Source of the DNA: a bacterium | GTDB lineage: Bacteria; Gemmatimonadota; Glassbacteria; GWA2-58-10 | Direction of reading: 5' to 3' | Assembly (NCBI GenBank): GCA_021372515.1 | Contig: JAJFUG010000039.1 | Location: 1-64,000, forward strand | DNA: 64,000 bases | Part shown: positions 1 through 9,283 of the stretch, one piece after another | Layout of the letters: the number at the start of each line of letters is the position of its first letter | Numbering within the stretch: position 1 is the first letter of the stretch | Made by a program: the position numbers and the translations under genes | The notes under the pieces: model-generated | What the model was told of the DNA's origin: nothing | Seen by the model: only the letters and a program-made list of their open reading frames with translations | The model's database searches: none

Positions 1-2
1 CG

Positions 3-1181
3 ATCCTGGGCCTCGACCCGCGCGGGGTGGTCTGGGTGCGCCTGGGCCCGCCGGACAAGCTGGAGAGACATTACGACTCGGGTGAAATCGGCGAGTTGGA
101 CAGGGCTAAAGCACCGGAGAGAGTCTTTAGTGTCGGCAATAAGAAAAATCAACGGGTAATTATACCGCAGGACCCCCAGAGCAACACGCGGTACCGCGAG
201 AGCGCGGTGATCGGGCTCAACAGCGAGTACTGGTACTACGGTAAAGCCACCCTGTTGTTCGTGGACTACGATCTGGCCGGGGAGTACGTTTTCATCCCGG
301 AACAGAGCCAGGGGCCCAAGCTGGATATGCTGAAGGTGGTGGGCTCCGAGCGTTTCATCGACCCCCGGGTGAACTATACGCTGGAGTACTACATGGCCCA
401 GTTCCTGGCCGCAAACTCGTTCGACAACGAGGTGGAGTTCTACCAGGATGACTGGCTGCCAAAAGGCGAAACCCCCACGGCCGACATCGCGGTCTACGAC
501 AGCCTCTGGGGTTTCATTGGCCTGACCCGCGGCGAGGTGTTCCGGGTGAAACAGGAAAAAGACCGCGACCTCTGGCTGGCCCGTCACCGGATAACGGTCT
601 TCCCGGGCAAGTACCACTACACCGTACGCATGGCCTCGGCGGATGAGAAATGGATGGGCAAGGGCGAACTGGAATTCCCTCCCTTCGAGCCGGAAAGCCT
701 GCGCCTGAGCGCAGTGGTGCTGGGCGCCCCAGCCGCCACGGCCCTGGAAAGCCCGGAGCGCTGCGGCGAACGGTTCGTGCCGCGGCCCTCCACCCGTTTC
801 GGACGGGGCGAGGAGGTGACAGTCTATTTCGAGGTCTACAACCTTCGGCCCGGCAGTGACGGCGAGCGCAATTACACGGAATGGATCGACGTGGTCCGTC
901 TGGAGGAGGGCGAAAGCCGGGTCAAGAAATACGCGGGCAAGGTGTTCCAACTGCTCACGTTCAACCTCTCCGGCCCGCGCACCTCGATCACCCAGTCCTT
1001 CGAGCGCCGGGCCGACTGGCGCGGCGACCGCGCCCCCGAGATTTTCAGCCTCGACACCCAGGGCCTGGAAAGCGGGGCCTACCGGATCGTGATCCAGGTG
1101 CGGGACAACGTGAGCGGCCAGTGGGACACGGAGGAGACTTTCTTCGACATCCAGGGATCCTCCGAGTCGGCGCTGAAATAA
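3..1181 (+). CDS. GWxTD domain-containing protein, 3' part (5' end outside window)
   Basis: The reading frame is open from the first bases of the window and ends at TAA 1179-1181, so this is the C-terminal part of a longer protein. The first visible residues (LDPRGVVWVRLGPPDK) match the conserved 'D-x-RG-x-(V/I)-x-x-x-GPPD' segment of the GWxTD family, secreted or periplasmic proteins of unknown function common in FCB and Acidobacteriota genomes. The rest is a long beta-rich tail with many aromatic residues. A GTG at 27 is in frame, but the conserved residues lie before it, so it is not the true start. A strong terminator follows 18 bp later. The molecular function is not known. Confidence 0.75.
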   Translation: MLGLDPRGVVWVRLGPPDKLERHYDSGEIGELDRAKAPERVFSVGNKKNQRVIIPQDPQSNTRYRESAVIGLNSEYWYYGKATLLFVDYDLAGEYVFIPEQSQGPKLDMLKVVGSERFIDPRVNYTLEYYMAQFLAANSFDNEVEFYQDDWLPKGETPTADIAVYDSLWGFIGLTRGEVFRVKQEKDRDLWLARHRITVFPGKYHYTVRMASADEKWMGKGELEFPPFEPESLRLSAVVLGAPAATALESPERCGERFVPRPSTRFGRGEEVTVYFEVYNLRPGSDGERNYTEWIDVVRLEEGESRVKKYAGKVFQLLTFNLSGPRTSITQSFERRADWRGDRAPEIFSLDTQGLESGAYRIVIQVRDNVSGQWDTEETFFDIQGSSESALK

Positions 1182-1198
1182 TTCCAGGTAAACAGCAA

Positions 1199-1232
1199 GG
1201 GCCACCCGTAGTTTACGGGTGGCCCTTTTTTT
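1199..1232 (+). terminator. Intrinsic terminator of the GWxTD gene
   Basis: A perfect 12-bp stem (1199-1210 pairing with 1214-1225) with a 3-nt loop is followed by seven T residues. It ends the transcript of the gene stopping at 1181 and also separates it from the convergent gene that stops at 1261. Confidence 0.9.
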
Positions 1233-1260
1233 ATCCCTGATCACAGCCCTTCCGTTGCTT

Positions 1261-1773
1261 CTACACTCCCCACAGGTGCATGGTGTTGACCGGCTGGCCC
1301 TGCAGCTTCAGGTAATAGAAAAGCTGCGCCTTGTGCTGGTTCAGGTGGTGCACCATCTGCAGAAAACGCTGTCCCAGCACCATGTCCAGGTTGTCCCAGG
1401 GGGCCTTGGCCATCTGGGTGGAAAGCTGCTGTTCGCTGCAAGCCTCCAGGGTCTTGTAGGCCAGAGCCTTATCCTCGGCCAGCTTGGCCTTGGCTTCCTT
1501 GACACTGCCGATTGTGGGCAGCTTTTCGGCCGGGGGCAGCCTGCTGTCGGCGGCCATGTCCTCGGGCGGCACGCCCCAGTCGCCGGTTGCAAACCCGTGC
1601 ATCCCGGCCCCGCAGGCGCATGTAAGGTGCATAAGGAGCTGGCCGGTGGTCATCCAGTTATTCTTGGCCGAGGGTTTCCAGTCCAGGCTGCTCCCCCCCA
1701 CCAGGTCGAACAGGCCCTCGGTGGCGCGGAAAGCGCCCTCCAGCTCCAGGCGCAGCATCTCTTTCCACTGCAT
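1261..1773 (-). CDS. DinB superfamily protein
   Basis: A 170-residue protein of the DinB/YfiT-like four-helix-bundle family. Members are putative metal-dependent enzymes, some of them thiol-dependent transferases. The likely metal triad is visible: His49 in the first half, and His143 with His147 (HHLNQH) near the C-terminus. Length fits the family (about 150-170). The ATG at 1773 was chosen because AGGGAGGG lies just upstream; a longer in-frame extension to 1830 has no ribosome-binding site. It stands alone between a convergent neighbour and the superoxide reductase gene. The substrate is unknown. Confidence 0.75.
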   Translation of the reverse strand: MQWKEMLRLELEGAFRATEGLFDLVGGSSLDWKPSAKNNWMTTGQLLMHLTCACGAGMHGFATGDWGVPPEDMAADSRLPPAEKLPTIGSVKEAKAKLAEDKALAYKTLEACSEQQLSTQMAKAPWDNLDMVLGQRFLQMVHHLNQHKAQLFYYLKLQGQPVNTMHLWGV

Positions 1774-1921
1774 AAGCCCTCCCTTTGCAAACCATGACTG
1801 TTGTCGGGGCGAGGCGCCCCGGAGTATCATTGATATTTGTCCGGCTAAGATTGTGGTTTACGCACACTATACAATGTGCACTATTCCGGCGGCCCCGTTC
1901 AAGTCCCCCCGATCTCCACCA

Positions 1922-1953
1922 TAAAAAAACCGCCCCAGCCGAGGGAGGGGCGG
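1922..1953 (-). terminator. Intrinsic terminator of the superoxide reductase gene
   Basis: Read on the minus strand, a 7-bp CCGCCCC/GGGGCGG stem with a 10-nt loop is followed by seven T residues. It lies 43 bp past the stop codon at 1997. Confidence 0.85.
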
Positions 1954-1996
1954 CTTCATCCGGAACATTTAGATTTTCTTCAGTACAGATATGCCG

Positions 1997-2392
1997 CTAT
2001 TCCACGCTCACCTTGGCCGCGGACTGCCAGAGCCCGTGGATGTTGCAATAGCTGGAGGCGTACAGCGTGCCGCTCTTGTCGCTCTTGAGGCTCACGCTCA
2101 CCGCGGGGGCGGTGTAGACCGTGCTGCTGTCGGCGCCCTGAAGGCCCTCCCCGTGGCAGGTGAACTCGGCCCGGGCCACCTGGAACGGGAATTTTTCGCC
2201 CTCGGGCTGGAAATACAGCTCGATCCAGCGGATATGGTGCGCCGTGGTGTTGGGGTGGGCGATTTCCTTGCCCACCGAGGCGCAAACCTTGAATACCTCA
2301 CCCTTTTTCACGGCCTGGGGAAGCTCTATCACCGGGGCGTGCTTTTCGGTCTTGAAATCGGCGCTCTGGAAAAGGTCTTTCAGTTCAGCCAT
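1997..2392 (-). CDS. Superoxide reductase (neelaredoxin type)
   Basis: A 131-residue one-domain superoxide reductase, which reduces superoxide to peroxide without releasing oxygen and is typical of anaerobes and microaerophiles. All iron ligands are visible at family spacing: Glu16 and His18 (EKHAP), His46 and His52 (HPNTTAHH), and Cys116 with His119 (YCNIHGLW). The catalytic Lys17 is present too. There is no N-terminal desulforedoxin centre, so this is the class II, neelaredoxin-like form. The start at 2392 has GGAGAGG upstream; in-frame codons further upstream look non-coding. It is monocistronic. The family assignment is firm; the electron donor (usually rubredoxin) is not encoded nearby. 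Confidence 0.93.
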   Translation of the reverse strand: MAELKDLFQSADFKTEKHAPVIELPQAVKKGEVFKVCASVGKEIAHPNTTAHHIRWIELYFQPEGEKFPFQVARAEFTCHGEGLQGADSSTVYTAPAVSVSLKSDKSGTLYASSYCNIHGLWQSAAKVSVE

Positions 2393-2644
2393 GCTCCTCT
2401 CCTTCCTGAGATTACATGTGTGTTGTACTTCTGGAATACCAGTTTGGAACAGCCTGCGGACCCGGCCTCCCGAGGCCGGGCTGCAGATGTGTTGCTGTCT
2501 AATATTATGGATTTGAGACCGGATTTGCAATGCCCGGAGGCCGGCCATCCATCCCAGTAGCGCCGTCTTGCGCCACTGGCGCGCCGCGTGTAGATTGGTA
2601 ACTCCATGTTCGGTCAATCAATGGCTGCCACAACCGGAGGCTGG

Positions 2645-3106
2645 ATGCGCAGAAAAGAGCGGGAAATCACGGACCGTGCCGAGATGGAATCGATCCTGAA
2701 ACAGGCGCCCGTATTCCACCTCGGCCTGGTGGATGCCGAGGGCCCCTATGTGGTGCCTGTGAACTGCGGCTATGACAGCGCCGGCGGCTGCCTCTGGTTC
2801 CACTGCGCCCGCGAGGGCCGCAAGGTCGAGGCCCTGCGCCGCGACAACCGGGTCTGCGTGGAGGCTGAGCTCGACTCGCGCATGGTCACGGTGGGACGCG
2901 CCTGCGACTGGACCATGAAATACCGCAGCGTGATCGCGTTCGGGCGGGCGGCCCTGGTGGAGGACCCGGCGGAAAAAGTGCGCGGCCTGGATGTGATAAT
3001 GAGCCACTACGGCGGCCCGACCGGCGACTACCACGGCCCCAGCCTGGAGCGCACCCTTCTGGTGCGGATCGACATCGAGAGCTTGAGCGGCAAGAAATCC
3101 TTGTGA
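2645..3106 (+). CDS. Pyridoxamine 5'-phosphate oxidase-family (NimA-like) flavin-binding protein
   Basis: A 153-residue protein of the split-barrel flavin-binding family related to NimA (5-nitroimidazole resistance). Typical features are the N-terminal RRKEREITDRAEMESIL stretch, the core 'HLGLVDAEGPYVVPVNCGYD' and 'LWFHCAREGRKVEALRRDN'. The ATG at 2645 was chosen because GGAGG ends 4 nt upstream; the ATG at 2606 lacks a binding site. The family probably reduces small molecules with FMN or F420-like cofactors. It runs divergently from the superoxide reductase, 253 bp apart. No evidence links it to drug resistance here. Confidence 0.8.
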   Translation: MRRKEREITDRAEMESILKQAPVFHLGLVDAEGPYVVPVNCGYDSAGGCLWFHCAREGRKVEALRRDNRVCVEAELDSRMVTVGRACDWTMKYRSVIAFGRAALVEDPAEKVRGLDVIMSHYGGPTGDYHGPSLERTLLVRIDIESLSGKKSL

Positions 3107-3137
3107 CACTGTAAGTAACCGCTATTCCGGAGAAAAG

Positions 3138-4148
3138 ATGACACCCCGCGAAAGAGTGCTGACCGCCCTGGCGCACACCCAGCCTGACATCTGCCCCTGG
3201 CACCTCTGTTTCACCATCCCGGCCCGCGAGGCCCTGGCCGCGGCCCTTGGCACGGATGACCTGGACTCCGCCTGCGGCAACCATTTCGCCAAGATCGAGG
3301 CCGTGCCGCCGGATGCCTGGCGCGAAATCGAGCCCGATTTCTGGAGCGATGAGTTCGGCGTGATCTGGGACCGCACCCTGGACAAGGACATCGGCAACGT
3401 GGACCACAGCCGCCTGGTGCTGCCCGAGCCCGACCTGGCGCGCCTGGAATTCCCCGACCCGTTCAGCGCCGAGCGTTTCTCCGGCCACGAGGCGTTCTGC
3501 CGCGCCAACCCGGAGCGTTTCCGGGTGAACGACTTCGGGTTCACCCTCTACGAGCGGGCCTGGACCCTGCGCGGCGTGGAGAACCTGCTCATGGACATGA
3601 TCGAGCGGCCGGCGTTTGTTGATGCCCTGCTGGACCGCATCCTGGAGTGGAACCTCAAAATAATCGGGGGCGTGAGCCGCTACCCGGTGGATGCGATCCT
3701 GTTCGGCGATGACTGGGGCCAGCAGCACGGCCTGATCATGGGCCCCGAGCTGTGGCGGCGCTTCATCAAGCCGCGCGCGGCCGAGGAGTACCGCGCCTGC
3801 CACGCCGCGGGGATGAAAGTGCTGATCCACTCCTGCGGGGATGTGAGCGAGATCTTCGAGGACCTGATCGAGATCGGGGTGGACATGTTCAACCCGTTCC
3901 AGCCCGAGGTGATGGATATCGTGCAGGTCAAGGCCCGCTACGGCGACCGTCTGGCGTTCTACGGCGGGATGAGCACGCAGAAAATCCTGCCCTACGGCAC
4001 GCCGCAGCAGGTGCGTGATGAGACCCGGCGGCTGATCGAGAATATCGGTGCAGGCGGCGGCTACGTGTGCAGCCCGGCCCACGACACACCCAAGGATGTC
4101 CCGGCCGCGAACATGATCGCCATGCTCGAGGTGCTGAAGAGCCAGTAA
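3138..4148 (+). CDS. Uroporphyrinogen decarboxylase (URO-D) family protein, methyltransferase-like
   Basis: A 336-residue TIM-barrel protein of the URO-D superfamily. It is not HemE: it keeps the zinc-ligand pattern of corrinoid-dependent methyltransferases such as MtaA/CmuA, with His231-x-Cys233 (IHSCGD) and a C-terminal Cys311 (YVCSPAHD). The opening MTPRERVLTAL and the 'FGDDWG' segment are typical of this methyltransferase-like group. It starts 31 bp after the preceding gene and may be cotranscribed with it. Likely role: methyl transfer between a corrinoid protein and a small thiol or pterin acceptor. No corrinoid protein gene lies in the window, so the partner and substrate are open. Confidence 0.8.
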   Translation: MTPRERVLTALAHTQPDICPWHLCFTIPAREALAAALGTDDLDSACGNHFAKIEAVPPDAWREIEPDFWSDEFGVIWDRTLDKDIGNVDHSRLVLPEPDLARLEFPDPFSAERFSGHEAFCRANPERFRVNDFGFTLYERAWTLRGVENLLMDMIERPAFVDALLDRILEWNLKIIGGVSRYPVDAILFGDDWGQQHGLIMGPELWRRFIKPRAAEEYRACHAAGMKVLIHSCGDVSEIFEDLIEIGVDMFNPFQPEVMDIVQVKARYGDRLAFYGGMSTQKILPYGTPQQVRDETRRLIENIGAGGGYVCSPAHDTPKDVPAANMIAMLEVLKSQ

Positions 4149-4311
4149 GGTGGTGGTTGATAGTGAGCTTTAATCTGTCGCCGTTTAGCTTTCATTTAAT
4201 TCCCCTGCTCTAAAAAGAGGGGTGGCGGCAGTAGCCGCCGGGGTGTGAAAATGGGGCGACCTGGCCGGTTACCCCTGCCGGGATATGGATCGAACTGGAA
4301 TTAATGCTGGT

Positions 4312-4332
4312 GGGACACGGTGCACCGTGCCC
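4312..4332. repeat. Palindromic intergenic repeat (CACGGTGCACCGTG core)
   Basis: A perfect 14-bp palindrome flanked by GGGA/CCC. Related GGGCACG...CGTGCCC palindromes occur between genes at 40938-40964, 49771-49793 and 52045-52072, so this is probably a dispersed REP-like family. No T-run follows here. Confidence 0.5.
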
Positions 4333-4352
4333 AATTGTTTTGGATAAATCCC

Positions 4353-4361
4353 CCTCGGTCC
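4353..4361. repeat. 9-bp target-site duplication, left copy
   Basis: CCTCGGTCC directly abuts the left inverted terminus of the element at 4362 and is repeated exactly at 4766-4774. Confidence 0.8.
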
Positions 4362-4765
4362 CAGCAATGTCCGGTTAGGAACTTGAAGAGGGGAATTGAA
4401 AGCTTTTTTCTGCTTTGGTTTCGGCCAAAGCAGCAAAGCCAGCGGGGGCCGCAAACTCGTCCCAACCACGGCTCTTTTTCAACCCTTTGTGTTTCCGACT
4501 CTTCGATTCCGCTGCCGCGTTGCAGCGGCGGCGCTGCCGCGAATCGCCGCCGGACTGTGCTGCATTTTCAGCCCCGGCCGTTTAAGGCTCGATTACACGC
4601 TGCCCTGGCGGGAGGCTCAGACAGGTGCGGCCCCCAAAGGCTGAACTGCGGCGGCCTGACAGCCGCAAACAGGTTTACCGTCCTGGGGGGCCAGCTGGTA
4701 TAGTAGGGACGAACCTTGTGTTCGCCCGTAAAACTGGTATGCAAAAACCTAACCGGACATTACTG
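4362..4765 (+). mobile_element. 404-bp MITE-like element, copy 1
   Basis: A non-coding element bounded by 18-bp terminal inverted repeats: CAGCAATGTCCGGTTAGG at 4362-4379, and the complement of CAGTAATGTCCGGTTAGG at 4748-4765 (one mismatch). It is flanked by a perfect 9-bp direct repeat, CCTCGGTCC (4353-4361 and 4766-4774), which is the mark of transposition. A second copy of nearly the same length lies at 60499-60898 in the same orientation. The two share long identical blocks, including one of about 59 bp with the hairpin GCTTTGG/CCAAAGC (4412-4431) and a roughly 35-bp GCGGCGG-rich block, separated by diverged stretches. No transposase is encoded, so mobilisation would need an enzyme from elsewhere. 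The element sits between the URO-D gene and menG. Confidence 0.8.
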
Positions 4766-4774
4766 CCTCGGTCC
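4766..4774. repeat. 9-bp target-site duplication, right copy
   Basis: Exact repeat of CCTCGGTCC found at 4353-4361, directly after the right terminus of the element. Confidence 0.8.
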
Positions 4775-4833
4775 CCATTTTTCAAAGCAGGGGGAGGCGG
4801 ATATACGCTCCTGTTTGGAAAAGTGAGTTTCCT

Positions 4834-5535
4834 GTGCCCCAAGCCGACGAAATCCGTCGCATGTTCGACAATATTGTCGAGCGCTACGACCTTTTGAACC
4901 GCCTGCTCAGCCTGGGCCAGGACCGCCGCTGGCGGCGCGAGCTGGTGCGGAATCTATCCGGCGCGGACGGCCCGGTGCTCGACCTTTGCTGCGGCACCGG
5001 GGATGTGGCCCTGGAATTCCTGCGCCGCGCCCCGGGCTGCACCCCGCTCGTGGCCGCTGATTTCTCGGGCCGCATGTGCGACTCCGCCCGTGGCAAGCTC
5101 TCTGCCTGTGCCCCGGCGGGCGCGCGCTGGAACGTGGCCCGTGCGGATGCTCTGGGCCTGCCTTTTGCCGACCGCTCATTCGGCGCGGCGGGCGTGGCTT
5201 TCGGGGTGCGCAATTTCGCGCGCCTGGACCGCGGCCTGAGCGAGATCCACCGCGTGCTGGCCCCCGGCGGACAATTGGCCGTGCTGGAGTTCGCCCCGCC
5301 GCAGGGAGCTTTCCTTCGCGCGGTCTACCGTCCCTACCTGCGCCTGGCCGTGCCCCTGGCCGGAAAGCTCCTGGCCGGCTCCGGCGCGGCTTACGGCTAC
5401 CTTTCCAGCTCCATCCAGGCATTCCTGAGCCCCGAGCGCATGCTGGCGGCCCTGGCCGAGGCCGGGTTCGCCCGGGCCGAGGCCCGTCCCCTCACTTTCG
5501 GCGTGACCATCCTCTACACCGCAAGGCGTAACTGA
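4834..5535 (+). CDS. menG: Demethylmenaquinone methyltransferase
   Basis: A 233-residue class I SAM methyltransferase of the UbiE/MenG family, which carries out the last methylation of menaquinone synthesis at the membrane face. Visible motifs: the N-terminal signature MFDNIVERYDLLNRLLSLG (residues 10-28), SAM motif I VLDLCCGTG (48-56), and motif II/III around GVAFGVRNF and the post-I segments. Length is typical. The start is GTG 4834 with a weak upstream GAAAAG; the ATG at 4861 would remove the start of the signature. The quinone is inferred to be menaquinone because the setting is anaerobic; no ubiquinone genes are seen. A putative promoter and histidine kinase follow. Confidence 0.88.
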   Translation: MPQADEIRRMFDNIVERYDLLNRLLSLGQDRRWRRELVRNLSGADGPVLDLCCGTGDVALEFLRRAPGCTPLVAADFSGRMCDSARGKLSACAPAGARWNVARADALGLPFADRSFGAAGVAFGVRNFARLDRGLSEIHRVLAPGGQLAVLEFAPPQGAFLRAVYRPYLRLAVPLAGKLLAGSGAAYGYLSSSIQAFLSPERMLAALAEAGFARAEARPLTFGVTILYTARRN

Positions 5536-5544
5536 AAATCTGTC

Positions 5545-5573
5545 TTGGCCCGGCAGACTATTTGCAGTATAAT
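5545..5573 (+). promoter_or_regulatory. Candidate sigma-70 promoter for the histidine kinase
   Basis: TTGGCC (5545-5550), a 17-bp spacer and a perfect TATAAT (5568-5573). Transcription would begin near 5580, just before the kinase start codons. Confidence 0.5.
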
Positions 5574-5586
5574 CCCTGCGGAGCTG

Positions 5587-7629
5587 ATGCAACCGTTCCC
5601 CCATTCAAGATGGACTGCCGAAATGAAATGGCGCCTGACTCCGCTCAGGGCCTCGGGCGCGGTGGTCGCGCTGGTGGCCGTGGCTGTGCCCTGGTTTTCC
5701 TGGCTGGAGCACCGCTCCAACAGCGAGAACCTGGACCGCATGCTCTACAGCAAGGGCACGGCTCTGATGGAAAGCCTTCTGCACGGGCTGGAAAACTCGC
5801 TGATGGCCGACCACGAACTCACCCTGAGCCTGGGCGCGCGCCTGGCCGACAACGCCCGCCAGGCCCTGCTGAGCGGCAGCACCGGCCCCGCGCTCGAGGC
5901 CTCCCTGCGCCGCATGAGCCAGCTGAACGACCTGGCCCGGATCGACCTCTATAACGCGGACGGGTGGCTCCTGGCCACCAGCGACCCGGCCCACGCCAGG
6001 GATTCGATCCCCGAGCAACTGGCCGTGGTCCCGGCAGTCTGGGACTACAGCACCTCTTTCATCGACGAGCCGCCCGAACCGGGACGACCCGACACGTACA
6101 ACGAAATATTCGCCACTGCGGTGCTCGCCCCCGATGGCCGCCGGGCGGTGGCCTGCGCCCGCGCCGAGGCCCTCTACGACATCCGCCGCCGCCTGGGGAT
6201 CGGCCTGATCCTGGACGACCTGTCCGCGGTCAAGGGCGTCTCGTACGCCGTGCTGCAGGACAGCCTGGGCATCATCGCCGCCTCCAGCGGCGTGCGCGAG
6301 ATCGGCAGCCTGGCCGCGGACCCGTTTTTCCCCATCCCCCCGGATGAGATACGCGGCCGCTACAAGGACTATTTCGGCGAGGAGGTCTACGAGCTGGCCG
6401 CCCAGTTCCAGTGGGCGGGCGAGAGCTACGGCTACCTGCGGGTGGGTATCTCCACGGCCGAGGTGCGCTCCATCGCCGCCCTGGACCGCAAGCGTTTCGC
6501 CCTGGGCATGGCCCTGCTGGGGATCCTGCTCAGCGTGGTGGGTGTGCTGTACCTGGCCGGACGGCGCCAGCTGCGGCTGGAGCAGGAGCACGCCCGGATC
6601 AAGGGCCTGTCGGACAGCGTGCTGCAGAGCATGTCCGAGGCGGTGATCGTGCTGGATGACAGCAGCCGCGTGCTGCTCTACAACGAGGCCTGCCGGGGAC
6701 TGTGCGGGGTGAGCAGCCCGGAGGTGGAGGGCCGTAGCTTGAGCGAACTCAACCCCGAGCTGGCCGCGCTGATAGAGCGCCACGGCCTCGGCTGGACCGA
6801 CATGGCCGAGGTGGAGCTGCGCCGCCCGGACCGCGCCGCCCCGGTGCCGCTGCTCCTTTCCACCGCCCCGCTCTGGCTGGAGGACAGCCGCTACACCATC
6901 GTGATCCTCTCCGATCTGACCGACCGCCGCCGGGCCGAGGAGATGGTGCTGCTCAGCCAGAAATACAAGACCATGGCCGAAATCTCGGCCGGGGTGGCCC
7001 ACGAGATACGCAACCCGCTCAACGCCATCGCCATGAACGTCCAGCGCCTGCGCCTGGAGTTCTCGCCCGCTGAGGCCGAACGCGCCGAGTACGATGAGTT
7101 CATCGGCATCGTGCTGGCCGAGGTGGAGCGCCTGAACCGGATCGTGGAGCAGTTCCTACGCCTGGCCCGTTTCCCGGAGCCGCGCCTCAGGAAAGCCTCC
7201 CTGCCCGCGCTTATCGGCGAGACCCTGGACTTTCTCTCACCCGAGGTGGAAAGCCACGGGGTGCGCCTGGAGCGGACTGTCGGGCCGGCGCCGGAGTTCC
7301 TGTTCGACCCGGACCAAGTGGGCCAGGTGCTGACCAACCTCATCCGCAACGCCCTGGATTTCCTGCCCACGGGCGGGCGGATCGAGGTGCGGGGCGAAAG
7401 CACGGACAGCCAGTACCGGGTGAGCGTGAGCGACAACGGCCCCGGCATCCCCGCTCCTGAGGCCGAGAAGGTGTTCGAGCCGTTCTACAGCACCCGTCCC
7501 GGCGGCCTGGGCCTGGGCCTGGCCATAGTGCAGCGGATTATCACCGAGCACGGTGGCTCGATCCGTCTGGAAAGCCCGCCGGCCGGCGGCGCGCGGTTCG
7601 TTTTCGCCCTGCCGCTGCGGCGGGAATGA
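5587..7629 (+). CDS. Membrane sensor histidine kinase (PAS, HisKA, HATPase)
   Basis: A 680-residue sensor kinase. It has a membrane helix at about 22-39, an extracytoplasmic sensor region of about 260 residues, a second helix at about 303-325, a PAS domain, an H-box with phospho-acceptor His472 (GVAHEIRNPLNA), an N-box (LTNLIRNALDF), a G1 box (VSVSDNGPGIP) and a G2 box (GGLGLGLAIV). This layout is typical of NtrB/AtoS-like kinases, and the gene 52 bp downstream encodes an NtrC-family activator, its likely partner. The ATG at 5587 has GGAG three bases upstream. The ATG at 5623 (MKWRLTPL) is also possible and fits better with the promoter ending at 5573. The ligand sensed is unknown. Confidence 0.88.
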   Translation: MQPFPHSRWTAEMKWRLTPLRASGAVVALVAVAVPWFSWLEHRSNSENLDRMLYSKGTALMESLLHGLENSLMADHELTLSLGARLADNARQALLSGSTGPALEASLRRMSQLNDLARIDLYNADGWLLATSDPAHARDSIPEQLAVVPAVWDYSTSFIDEPPEPGRPDTYNEIFATAVLAPDGRRAVACARAEALYDIRRRLGIGLILDDLSAVKGVSYAVLQDSLGIIAASSGVREIGSLAADPFFPIPPDEIRGRYKDYFGEEVYELAAQFQWAGESYGYLRVGISTAEVRSIAALDRKRFALGMALLGILLSVVGVLYLAGRRQLRLEQEHARIKGLSDSVLQSMSEAVIVLDDSSRVLLYNEACRGLCGVSSPEVEGRSLSELNPELAALIERHGLGWTDMAEVELRRPDRAAPVPLLLSTAPLWLEDSRYTIVILSDLTDRRRAEEMVLLSQKYKTMAEISAGVAHEIRNPLNAIAMNVQRLRLEFSPAEAERAEYDEFIGIVLAEVERLNRIVEQFLRLARFPEPRLRKASLPALIGETLDFLSPEVESHGVRLERTVGPAPEFLFDPDQVGQVLTNLIRNALDFLPTGGRIEVRGESTDSQYRVSVSDNGPGIPAPEAEKVFEPFYSTRPGGLGLGLAIVQRIITEHGGSIRLESPPAGGARFVFALPLRRE

Positions 7630-7680
7630 GCCCCCGGCGAAATACAATAACATTGGATTTATTACATAGCTGGAGGAAAG

Positions 7681-9033
<1,353 letters not shown>

Positions 9034-9040
9034 GTGCCCC

Positions 9041-9062
9041 GGTTCGACAATTTTGTCGAACC
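9041..9062. promoter_or_regulatory. Upstream activating site 1 (22-bp perfect palindrome)
   Basis: A perfect palindrome with arms GGTTCGACAA and TTGTCGAACC around TT. No T-run follows, so it is not a terminator. It lies about 165 bp upstream of the predicted sigma-54 start site, a usual place for an enhancer of an NtrC-type activator. Confidence 0.6.
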
Positions 9063-9063
9063 G

Positions 9064-9085
9064 CTCTCGACGATTTGGTCGACAT
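9064..9085. promoter_or_regulatory. Upstream activating site 2 (imperfect palindrome)
   Basis: TCGAC (9067-9071) and GTCGA (9078-9082) repeat the half-sites of site 1. The two centres are 23 bp apart, about two helical turns, so dimers would bind on the same DNA face. Confidence 0.55.
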
Positions 9086-9189
9086 TCTGTCTGAAACATT
9101 GGCTGCATTCCGTACAGAAAAAAGAGACTCCCGGAGCAAAGCTCCTGTGGACAGGGGTTTCATAAATTCGATGAATCAACGGCAGTCTG

Positions 9190-9205
9190 TGGCACGTTCC
9201 TTGTA
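9190..9205 (+). promoter_or_regulatory. Sigma-54 (RpoN) promoter
   Basis: TGGCACG-TTCC-TTGTA matches the consensus TGGCACG-N4-TTGCW at all but one key base (GT for GC at -12). Spacing of the GG and GT elements is right. Transcription would start near 9216, giving a leader of about 68 nt before the ATG at 9284. Confidence 0.75.
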
Positions 9206-9283
9206 TAAAGTGTGGACAGCGCGCGCAGTACAAGTTGCATAACAAAGGCTTATCAATTATCAATCGCATCAGGGAGGTGCAGG

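Larger units (their letters stand above)
4149..4833. other. 685-bp intergenic region holding a palindrome and a mobile repeat
   Basis: No convincing gene is seen. The region contains a GC-rich palindrome (4312-4332) and a 404-bp inverted-repeat-bounded element (4362-4765) with target duplications. Short open frames inside have no ribosome-binding sites and do not resemble proteins. Confidence 0.7.

Noticed and set aside
3138-4148. Assigning the URO-D-family gene as hemE
   Set aside because: It has the His-x-Cys...Cys zinc pattern of corrinoid methyltransferase relatives and lacks the haem-pathway HemE N-terminal signature.
4396-4897. Short open frames inside and just after the mobile element
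   Set aside because: No ribosome-binding sites, not conserved in frame between the two element copies, no protein-like composition.
9041-9085. Palindromes as a terminator of the response-regulator gene
   Set aside because: Neither palindrome is followed by a T-run, and their spacing and position before a sigma-54 promoter fit activator sites better.
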